Below are positions 15,970 to 22,629 of a stretch of 36,993 nt of DNA, one piece after another. The DNA lies in NCBI RefSeq assembly GCF_030063415.1, contig NZ_JASITA010000058.1:1-36993 (forward strand), read 5' to 3'. The notes under the pieces are model-generated. The model ran no database searches. It saw only the letters and a list, made by a program, of their open reading frames with translations, and was not told the origin of the DNA. The stretch comes from Streptomyces sp. H27-C3 (GTDB lineage Bacteria > Actinomycetota > Actinomycetes > Streptomycetales > Streptomycetaceae). Both the position numbers and the translations under genes were made by a program. The number at the start of each line of letters is the position of its first letter. The stretch's first letter is position 1.

Positions 15970-17015
15970 GAGGTGTCATTTTCGACGGCAAGCAGGCCCG
16001 GGTGGTCGACGACCTGGAGATACGGGACCCCGGACCGGGCGAGGTCCTGGTGGACGTGGCGGCGGCCGGACTGTGTCACAGCGATCTGTCGGTCATCGAC
16101 GGGACCATCCCGTTTCCGCTGCCGGCCGTCCTGGGGCACGAGGGCGCGGGCGTCGTCGCGGCCGTCGGCCCCGGCGTCACCCATGTGGTGCCCGGTGATC
16201 ATGTGGCGCTGTCCACCCTCGCCAACTGCGGTACGTGCGATCAGTGCGACCGGGGGCGGCCGACCATGTGCCGCAAGGCGGTCGGCATGCCGGAACAGCC
16301 CTTCTCCCGCGCGGGGGAACCGCTCTACCAGTTCGCCTCCAACTCCTCTTTCGCGGAACGGACGGTCGTCAAGGCCGTGCAGGCCGTGAAGATCCCGTCC
16401 GATATCCCGCTGACCTCGGCCGCGTTGATCGGCTGCGGGGTGCTGACGGGCATCGGGGCGGTGCTCAACCGCGCGAAGGTCGACCGCGGCGAGAGCGTCG
16501 TCGTCATCGGCGCGGGCGGCATCGGGCTCAATGTCGTCCAGGGCGCGCGGATCGCGGGTGCGCTCACCATCGTGGCCGTCGACGCGAACCCGGCCAAGGA
16601 GGCGCCGGCCCGGCAGTTCGGTGCGACGCACTTCGTCGAGTCCGCCGCCGCGGTGCGCGAGATCCTGCCGACCGGCGCCGACCACGCCTTCGAGTGCGTC
16701 GGGAACACGAGCCTCATCCGGCAGGCCATCGACCTCCTCGACCGGCGCGGCCAGGCGATCCTGCTCGGCGTGCCCGGGGCGAGCGCCGAGGCGTCGTTCC
16801 TGGTCTCGTCCATGTACCTGGACAAGTCGATCCTGGGGTGCAGGTACGGGTCGTCACGGCCGCAACGCGACATCGTGCTGTACGCCGATCTGTACCGCCA
16901 AGGGCGGCTGCTGCTGGATGAGTTGGTGACGGAGACCTACCCGGTCGAGGACTTCGCCAAGGCCGCGGACGACGCGCTGCACGGGCGGGTGGCGCGGGGG
17001 GTGCTGACGTTCTGA
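15966..17015 (+). CDS. Zinc-dependent alcohol dehydrogenase (MDR family)
   Basis: A 349-aa medium-chain dehydrogenase that oxidises an alcohol or reduces an aldehyde with NAD(P). Catalytic zinc ligands are C37 (GLCHSD), H58-E59 (GHE) and C157; structural zinc is held by C88, C91, C94 and C102. The cofactor motif GAGGIG is at 182-187. The overall length and the paired zinc sites resemble class III/NAD-dependent ADHs. Its GTG overlaps the ACAD stop by 4 nt, so it belongs to the O3-controlled operon. It could handle the aldehyde or alcohol side product of chain cleavage, but that is inference. Confidence 0.9.
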   Translation: MRGVIFDGKQARVVDDLEIRDPGPGEVLVDVAAAGLCHSDLSVIDGTIPFPLPAVLGHEGAGVVAAVGPGVTHVVPGDHVALSTLANCGTCDQCDRGRPTMCRKAVGMPEQPFSRAGEPLYQFASNSSFAERTVVKAVQAVKIPSDIPLTSAALIGCGVLTGIGAVLNRAKVDRGESVVVIGAGGIGLNVVQGARIAGALTIVAVDANPAKEAPARQFGATHFVESAAAVREILPTGADHAFECVGNTSLIRQAIDLLDRRGQAILLGVPGASAEASFLVSSMYLDKSILGCRYGSSRPQRDIVLYADLYRQGRLLLDELVTETYPVEDFAKAADDALHGRVARGVLTF

Positions 17016-17091
17016 CCGACGGGCTGTGGTCCGTGGGCCTCTTGACCGACGGGCCGAGGGTCGCAGGTATCTTCCCCGACGGGCCATCGGG

Positions 17092-18117
17092 TCAGGCCCC
17101 CGCCCCCGCCCCCGTGCGGAACGTCCGCCGGTAGACGGTCGGCGGCACGCCCAGCGCGGACTGCATGTGCTGGCGCATCGACTGGGCCGTGCCGAAGCCC
17201 GCGTCCCGCGCCACTTGGTCGACGGACAGGTCCGAGGACTCCAGCAGGTGCCGGGCCCGCTCGACGCGCTGCTGCGTCAGCCACTGGCCCGGACTGATGC
17301 CGACCTCCTCGCGGAAGCGGCGCGTGAAGGTCCGTACGGACATGGATTCCTGCTCGGCCATGTCCCGCAGCTGGATCGGGTCGTGCAGTCGGCCGATGGC
17401 CCAGGCGCGGGCCGTTGTCGTGGTCGCCAACTGCGGCTCCGGTACCGGGCGTTGGATGTACTGGGCCTGGCCGCCGTCCCGGTGCGGCGGTACGACCGTA
17501 CGGCGCGCCACATCGTTGGCGACCGCCGCGCCGTGGTCGCGCCGCACGATGTGCAGGCACAGGTCGAGCCCGGCGGCGACCCCCGCCGATGTCAGTACGT
17601 CGCCGTCGTCGATGAAGAGGACCTCGGCGTCGACCTTGATCAGCGGGAAGAGGGCCTGGAAGTGCGCGGCGGACGACCAGTGTGTGGTGGCGGGGCGGCC
17701 GTCGAGGAAGCCCGCGGCGGCCAGGACGTAACCGCCGGTGCAGATGGCCACCAGTCGGGTGCCCGGCCTGATGTGGGTGAAGGCGGCGGCGAGCTCGTCA
17801 CTGAGCCGGCCCTCGGTGTAGACGCTGCCCAGCTCGTACGAGGCGGGAATGATGACCGTGTCGGCGGTGGCCAGCAGCTCGGCGCCGTGCTCGACATGGA
17901 TGGCGAAGTCCGCGTCGGTACGGACGGGGCCCGCTTTGATGCCGCAGGTCACGACCTCGTACAGCGGCCGTCCCGCACTGTCCTTGGCGCGGCCGAAGAT
18001 CCGGTGGGGGATGCCAAGCTCGAAGGGGAGGATTCCGGCCAGGGCGAGCACCACGATGCGGTGCGGGGCCGCGCGTCCACCCACGAGGCTCTCCTGCTCC
18101 TTGTTCCCCTTGGCCAT
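17092..18117 (-). CDS. GlxA-type transcriptional regulator (DJ-1/PfpI plus AraC HTH)
   Basis: A 341-aa regulator: residues about 20-190 form a DJ-1/PfpI class-I amidotransferase-like sensor (VAICTGGYVLAAAGFLDGRP nucleophile-elbow region, with Cys present), and about 230-330 a double helix-turn-helix AraC domain (MSVRTFTRRFREEVGISPGQ). GGGAG lies 7 nt before the ATG. It converges with the alcohol dehydrogenase and is divergent from a decayed MFS gene, with an inverted repeat in the gap that may be its own operator. It lacks the cluster palindrome upstream, so its link to the catabolic genes is by location only. Confidence 0.9.
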   Translation of the reverse strand: MAKGNKEQESLVGGRAAPHRIVVLALAGILPFELGIPHRIFGRAKDSAGRPLYEVVTCGIKAGPVRTDADFAIHVEHGAELLATADTVIIPASYELGSVYTEGRLSDELAAAFTHIRPGTRLVAICTGGYVLAAAGFLDGRPATTHWSSAAHFQALFPLIKVDAEVLFIDDGDVLTSAGVAAGLDLCLHIVRRDHGAAVANDVARRTVVPPHRDGGQAQYIQRPVPEPQLATTTTARAWAIGRLHDPIQLRDMAEQESMSVRTFTRRFREEVGISPGQWLTQQRVERARHLLESSDLSVDQVARDAGFGTAQSMRQHMQSALGVPPTVYRRTFRTGAGAGA

Positions 18118-18153
18118 GGTGTGCTCCCGGATCGGTGATCGGCGGCGTTAATC

Positions 18154-18171
18154 ATTGGTGTCCAGACCAAT
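18154..18171. promoter_or_regulatory. Inverted repeat ATTGGT-N6-ACCAAT
   Basis: A perfect 6-6-6 dyad in the divergent gap between the GlxA-type regulator (37 nt from its start) and the MFS remnant. A plausible operator for the regulator; no family consensus is claimed. Confidence 0.45.
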
Positions 18172-18239
18172 TCCTGGTACCTCTCCCCACTGTGACTGAT
18201 AGGCGTGCGGCGACCCGGACCATTCCCCCGCCCGAAAAG

Positions 18240-19041
18240 ATGCCGGTGAACGGCCTGTGGAATCGCGACTTCCAGCTGTTCTTCGCCGCCCGGACCGTCG
18301 CCCGCTTCGGTGACGGCATGGCGCCGGTCGCGCTCGCCGCCGGGCTGCTCGCCACGGGGCGCGACGCCTCCGCCGTCAGCTTCGCGCTCGGCGCGTGGAT
18401 GGTGTGCTTCGCAGGGTTCGTGCTGTTCGGCGGCGTACTCGCGGACCGGTTCACGCCGCGCCGCATGATAGTGATCGCCGACGCGATGCGGCTGGTCTCC
18501 GCGGGAGTGCTGGCCCTGGTCTTCGCCGTGCTCGGCCCGCTCATCCCCCTGGAGGCGGTGGTCGTCACCGAGCGGCACGGCTCGACGGTGTTCGGAATCA
18601 TGATGGCGGTCAACGGCGCGGGCAACGCGGTGGGCGGCCTGCTCGCGATGCGGCTGAAGCCGCGTAGGCCCCTCTTCGCGGGGGCCTTCGCGGCTGCTCG
18701 GGGTGACGGCGAACCTGCTGGTGCTCGGCTTCGACGTACCCATGGGGCTGCTCGCGGCGGGGTTCTTCGCGCGGGGGGGGGGGGGGGGCTTCGCGTTCTG
18801 GCTGGTGATGTGGCACACGACCGTACAGACCCACGTTCCGCCGGAGGCGCTCAACCGCCTGCACGCGTATGACGTGGCGGGCTCGCTGATCATGCTCTCG
18901 GTGGGGCGCGGGCTGACGGGGCCGGTCGCCGAACGGGTGGGGGTGCGTGAGGTCGTGTTCGCCGGGGTCGTGATGAAGGTGCTGGTGTGCGTGGCGTTGC
19001 TCTCGGTGCGGGCGATCCGGGGACTCAAGCGGATCGGATGA
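18240..19041 (+). pseudogene. Decayed MFS transporter (internal deletion, frameshift, 16-G tract)
   Basis: Fragments of a DHA-like MFS permease. The first frame runs from ATG 18240 (or GTG 18192) with NRDFQLFFAARTVARFGDGM, the first TM helices and the ADRFTPRRM loop. It then jumps from LVFAVLGPLIPLEAVV to a region normally found about 150 residues later (GIMMAVNGAGNAVGGLLAMR), so the middle helices are missing. Near 18690-18700 the frame shifts; the rest (LVLGFDVPMGLLAAGFF, then TTVQTHVPPEALNRLHAYD to GLKRIG) continues in another frame to 19041. A run of 16 G at 18773-18788 sits in the second frame. Only about seven helices remain, so a working transporter is unlikely. Confidence 0.8.
18773..18788 (+). 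repeat. 16-G homopolymer
   Basis: An uninterrupted run of 16 G within the MFS remnant, encoding a poly-Gly stretch in the downstream frame. Such tracts are slippage-prone and also easy to misassemble, so its length may vary. Confidence 0.85.
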
Positions 19042-19120
19042 GCGCCGGGCCTGCATGCCATGGCCCGATCGTATCGAACGCTGACCTTCGGGCCACTCGT
19101 TCGGGGAAACCGCAGACCGG

Positions 19121-20587
19121 ATGCTGGGCCACGTGACGCAGACAACCGACGATTCAGCCGCCAGTACGACGCCGGACAGTGCACCCGCGGCTTCGAGTCC
19201 GACCGACGCGGCCGGCTCGACCGGCTCGACCGGCCCGGCCGACCCCACCGACCCGACCGTTCTTACCGACTCGGCCGGTCAGCTCGACTCGACCGGTCCG
19301 CGCAGCCAGAGCGTTCGCCCGGGCCGGTGGCTGCTACCGCGCAAGATCCACCGGGCCTGGCTCGTCGCGGCGGTCACCTTTGTGACGATCATCGGCGGGG
19401 CCGCCTTCAACTCCCTGCCCGGCCTGCTTATCAACCCGCTCCACCAGGAGTTCGGCTGGTCGCGCGGTGAGATCGGCGTCGCCGTCTCCATCGACATGGC
19501 GCTGTACGGTCTCACCGCCCCGTTCGCCGCCGCCCTCATGGACCGCTTCGGTATCCGCCGGGTCGTGGTCGTGGCGCTGAGCATGGTCGCCGCGGGCGCA
19601 CTCCTCAGCGTCTGGATGACGGCCAGTTGGCAGCTGATGCTCTACTGGGGCCTGCTCGTCGGCCTCGGCACAGGATCGATGGCGATGGCCTTCTCGGCGA
19701 CGGTCACCAACCGCTGGTTCGTGGCCCACCGCGGCCTGGTCACCGGCGTCCTCACCGCGGCCGGTGCCTCCGGCCAGCTGGTGTTCCTCCCGCTCTGCGC
19801 CTGGATCGTGGAGAACCACGGCTGGCGCCCCGCCTCCATCACCGTCGCCCTCGCCGCGCTGGCCGTCGTACCGTTCGTCTGGCTGCTGATGCGCGACCAC
19901 CCCGCGGACGTCGGACTCGCGCCCTATGGCGGGGAGTTCGTCCCCAAGCCCGCGCCGCAGCGCGGCGCGGCGAGCCGCGCGGTGAAGGTGCTCTTCAAGG
20001 CCGCGAAGACGGGCCCGTTCTGGCTGCTGGCCGGCACCTTCGCCATCTGCGGTGCCTCGACGAACGGCCTGATCCGCACCCACTTCGTACCCGCCGCGCA
20101 CGACCACGGCATGCAGATCACGGCGGCGGCGGGCCTGCTCGCGATGATCGGCGTCTTCGACATCATCGGCACGATCGCATCCGGCTGGTTCACGGACCGC
20201 TTCGATTCGCGCCGCCTGCTCGCGGTCTACTACGCCCTGCGCGGCATCTCGTTGCTCTTCCTGCCGATGCTGCTGGGCCCGTCCGTCCAACCGCCGATGA
20301 TCTTCTTCATCGTCTTCTACGGCCTGGACTGGGTCGCCACGGTCCCGCCGACCATCGCCCTGTGCCGCGAGCGGTTCGGCGAGGACAGCGCGATCGTCTT
20401 CGGCTGGGTCCTCGCGTCGCACCAGGTGGGGGCGGCGCTGGTCGCCTTCGCGGGTGGTGTGGCGCGGGACGTCTTCGGCAAGTACGACATGGTCTGGTAC
20501 GCCTCGGGCGCGCTGTGCGCGATGGCGGCGCTGATGGCGCTGGTGATCCGGCGCAAGCCGGTGAAGCCGGCCGCGGTCCCGGCGTAG
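19121..20587 (+). CDS. MFS transporter, oxalate:formate antiporter / monocarboxylate type
   Basis: A 488-aa membrane protein. Residues 1-70 are a low-complexity Ser/Thr/Pro/Asp tail; about 80-480 hold some 12 TM helices in the OFA/MCT pattern, with the FGWSRGEIGVAVSID helix, the MDRFGIRRVVV loop, TVTNRWFVAHRGLVTGVLTA and WFTDRFDSRRLLAV. Relatives import small carboxylates, which would suit feeding this acid-degrading cluster. The start is uncertain between ATG 19121 and GTG 19133. No cluster operator is upstream. It converges with the flavin reductase, leaving only 4 nt between stops and no room for a terminator. Confidence 0.87.
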   Translation: MLGHVTQTTDDSAASTTPDSAPAASSPTDAAGSTGSTGPADPTDPTVLTDSAGQLDSTGPRSQSVRPGRWLLPRKIHRAWLVAAVTFVTIIGGAAFNSLPGLLINPLHQEFGWSRGEIGVAVSIDMALYGLTAPFAAALMDRFGIRRVVVVALSMVAAGALLSVWMTASWQLMLYWGLLVGLGTGSMAMAFSATVTNRWFVAHRGLVTGVLTAAGASGQLVFLPLCAWIVENHGWRPASITVALAALAVVPFVWLLMRDHPADVGLAPYGGEFVPKPAPQRGAASRAVKVLFKAAKTGPFWLLAGTFAICGASTNGLIRTHFVPAAHDHGMQITAAAGLLAMIGVFDIIGTIASGWFTDRFDSRRLLAVYYALRGISLLFLPMLLGPSVQPPMIFFIVFYGLDWVATVPPTIALCRERFGEDSAIVFGWVLASHQVGAALVAFAGGVARDVFGKYDMVWYASGALCAMAALMALVIRRKPVKPAAVPA

Positions 20588-20591
20588 CCGC

Positions 20592-21233
20592 TCAGGTTTC
20601 GAAGCGCCCGAATTTTCCTCGGTGGAAGAGGAGCGGCTCACCGCTGACGCCCTCGTCGTCGGTCGCGTCGCCCAGTGCGTCGACCCGGCCGACGACGATC
20701 AGGTGGTCGCCCCCGGTGTGCACGGTCTGGATCGTGCAGTCGATCCAGGCCGGTACGCCGTCGAGGAGCGGCGACCCGCTCTCCGGGGCCCCCTCGTATG
20801 TCACCCCGGCGAACTTGTCCGCCCCGCTCTTCGCGAAACCGAGGCACAGCGCGCCCTGGCCGGCGCCCAGGATATTGACGCAGAACACTCCGGCGCGGGC
20901 GATGCGCGGCCAGGTCGTCGACGTACGGGCGACCATGAATGCCACCAGGGGCGGGTCGAGCGAGAGTGAGGCGAAGGACTGGCAGGCGAAACCGGCAGGG
21001 CCGGCCTCACCGTCCACGGCGGGCGCGGTGACGACGGTGACGCCGCTCGCGAACTGGCCCAGCACACGCCGGAATTGGGCCGGGTCGAGCGGCAGCCGCT
21101 CGTCCTCGCCGACGGCCCGCAAGTCGGGGCGCGGCAGCGCGTCGAAGGGCTCGGTGGCGGTGGCCGCCCCGACGGACCTGAGGTATCGGACGGCGGTGGC
21201 CGCCATCCCTGCGTGTCCCATCACCCTCGCCAT
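20592..21233 (-). CDS. Flavin reductase (HpaC/HsaB-like)
   Basis: A 213-aa flavin reductase-domain protein, with FRRVLGQFASGVTVVTAP and GFACQSFASLSLDPPLVAF for FMN/FAD contact and a GDHLIVVGRV strand near the end. These proteins supply reduced flavin to two-component monooxygenases; HsaB of steroid ring cleavage is one relative. No separate FADH2-dependent oxygenase is evident in the window, so its partner may be the ACAD-like proteins or lie elsewhere. The ATG at 21233 has no Shine-Dalgarno site and lies 5 nt from operator O4, suggesting a leaderless transcript; internal ATGs at 21221 and 21206 are alternatives. Confidence 0.88.
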   Translation of the reverse strand: MARVMGHAGMAATAVRYLRSVGAATATEPFDALPRPDLRAVGEDERLPLDPAQFRRVLGQFASGVTVVTAPAVDGEAGPAGFACQSFASLSLDPPLVAFMVARTSTTWPRIARAGVFCVNILGAGQGALCLGFAKSGADKFAGVTYEGAPESGSPLLDGVPAWIDCTIQTVHTGGDHLIVVGRVDALGDATDDEGVSGEPLLFHRGKFGRFET

Positions 21234-21238
21234 TGAAG

Positions 21239-21253
21239 CTGACGACCCGTCAG
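21239..21253. promoter_or_regulatory. Palindromic operator O4 (flavin reductase)
   Basis: CTGACGACCCGTCAG, both arms perfect, in the 42-nt gap between the crotonase stop and the flavin reductase start. Confidence 0.85.
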
Positions 21254-21275
21254 AAGTGAAGAGGGGATGGGTCGT

Positions 21276-22121
21276 TCAGAGGCCCCGGTATTTGGGCGTA
21301 CGCCGCTCGACGAAGCTCGCCACCCCCTCGTTCGCGTCCGCCGTCGTCATATTGATCTCCTGCGCGGTGGCCTCCGCGGCGAAGGCGCCGGCGCGGTCGG
21401 AGTCGAGGGAGGCGTTCACCAGCTGCTTGGTGAGGGCGAGGGCCCGGGTGGGGCCACTGGCGAGCCGCTCGGCCCAGGCGCGGGCCGTGTCCGCGAGTTC
21501 CTCGGCGGGGACGACCCGGTTGACCAGCCCCATCCGGTGCGCCTCCGTGGCCGGGAGCGAGTCGCCGAAGAACATCAGCTCCTTCGCGCGCTGCGGGCCG
21601 ATCAGCCGGGGGAGGAGGTAGGCCCCGCCGCCGTCGGGGACGAGTCCACGGCGTACGAAGACTTCGATGAACTTGGCCGATTCGGCGGCCAGTACGAGAT
21701 CGCAGGCAAGCGCGAGATGCGCGCCGAGCCCGGCGGCGGTGCCGTTGACGGCGGCGATCACCGGCTTCTCGCAGTCCAGGACGGCGCCGATGAGCCGCTG
21801 CGCGCCGAGCCGGATCGTACGGGCGACATCCCCGGCGACGCGCTCGGCGGCCCCGGCGCTCCCGCTCCGCAGGTCCGCCCCGGCGCAGAATCCCTTGCCG
21901 GTGGCGGTGATGACGACGGCGCGGACCGAGGGGTCGGCGGAGGCGTCGGCGAGCAGGGAGATCATGCGCTCGCGCTGGTCCCCGGTGACGGCGTTCATGG
22001 CTTCGGGGCGGTTGAGGGTGATCCATGAGACGCCGTTGTCAGTGGCGTGCAGTACCAATGAATCAAGCGAATCAACCGATTCCGCTGTTCCTTCGACGGC
22101 TTCACGGGGAGAGTCGGTCAT
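21276..22121 (-). CDS. Crotonase-family protein (enoyl-CoA hydratase/isomerase) with atypical active site
   Basis: A 281-aa crotonase-fold enzyme. The oxyanion-hole segment GFCAGADL (77-84) and NGTAAGLGAHLALACD (126-141) are clear. Both glutamates that hydrate in classical enoyl-CoA hydratase appear replaced: H135 stands at the first position and F155 at the second, while D163 in VPDGGG is kept, as in PaaG-type isomerases. Double-bond isomerisation is therefore more likely than hydration. ACAGGAGC lies 7 nt before the ATG. It follows the ADP-type synthetase in direction, but about 500 nt of repeats separate them. Confidence 0.87.
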   Translation of the reverse strand: MTDSPREAVEGTAESVDSLDSLVLHATDNGVSWITLNRPEAMNAVTGDQRERMISLLADASADPSVRAVVITATGKGFCAGADLRSGSAGAAERVAGDVARTIRLGAQRLIGAVLDCEKPVIAAVNGTAAGLGAHLALACDLVLAAESAKFIEVFVRRGLVPDGGGAYLLPRLIGPQRAKELMFFGDSLPATEAHRMGLVNRVVPAEELADTARAWAERLASGPTRALALTKQLVNASLDSDRAGAFAAEATAQEINMTTADANEGVASFVERRTPKYRGL

Positions 22122-22147
22122 GATCTTGCTCCTGTTCAGGAAAGTTC

Positions 22148-22363
22148 AGCGGGCCCGGCGATCCCTGCACGCCCGGCATATCCGGCCCGTCCGTGGCTCT
22201 TGGCTCACCAGGTACTTCCGGCCCGTCCGTGGCTCTTGGCTCACCAGGTACTTCCAGCCGGTCCGTGGCTCTTGGCTCACCAGGCACCTCCAGCCCGTCC
22301 GGCGCTCTCGGGGCACCCGGCACTTCCAGCTCTTCCGGGGTGTTCGGCGTGCCCCGTACCTCC
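22148..22363. repeat. 36-nt minisatellite
   Basis: Six successive units with exact 36-nt spacing (22148, 22184, 22220, 22256, 22292, 22328). The 22184, 22220 and 22256 copies are nearly identical (core GTCCGTGGCTCTTGGCTCAC) and the outer ones decayed. The next register, at 22364, is the start of the dispersed hairpin repeat. The minus strand reads as 12-residue repeats without stops. Confidence 0.9.
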
Positions 22364-22365
22364 AG

Positions 22366-22447
22366 CCCGTCCGGCGTTTGAGGGCAAAGGGGGTCTGGGG
22401 GCCTGCCCCCAGTTTCGGGAAGGGGCGGGTAGGGGACAGCGCCGCAG
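22366..22447 (+). repeat. Dispersed Streptomyces hairpin repeat, copy A
   Basis: Begins CCCGTCCGGCGTTTGAGG, contains the stem CTGGGGGC-CT-GCCCCCAG (22395-22412), then GGGAAGGGGCGGGTAGGGGA and ends GCCGCAG. It matches copy B at 36878-36972 in order and orientation. Confidence 0.85.
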
Positions 22448-22610
22448 GCACCCCGCACCACAGACACACCCGCATCCGCGCCGCAGGCACCCCGCACCAC
22501 AGACACACCCGCATCCGCATCCGCATCCGCGCCGCAGGCACCCCGCACCACAGGCACACCCGCATTCGCGCCGCATCCGCATCCGCGCCGCAGGCACCCC
22601 GCACCCGCCC
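22441..22610. repeat. 39-nt minisatellite with GCATCC slippage
   Basis: Units beginning GCCGCAGGCACCCCGCACC at 22441, 22480, 22531 and 22587. The basic unit is 39 nt; later units are longer through extra copies of the 6-mer GCATCC. The array starts within the GCCGCAG end of the dispersed repeat. It fills the space between the crotonase and synthetase genes and encodes no recognisable protein. Confidence 0.88.
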
Positions 22611-22629
22611 CGCGATGACCGCCGTCACC

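Noticed and set aside
18154..18171. DasR-type (dre) site
   Set aside because: The TGGTCT-like half is present, but the dyad has a six-base centre and lacks the 12-bp TGGTCTAGACCA spacing.
22102..22557. A minus-strand frame with 12-residue repeats (DGLEVPGEPRAT type)
   Set aside because: The periodicity comes from the 36-nt minisatellite and the dispersed repeat; there is no ribosome site and it runs into the crotonase gene in another frame.
22441..22610. CRISPR-like array
   Set aside because: Units are contiguous with no unique spacers, and there are no cas genes; this is a minisatellite.
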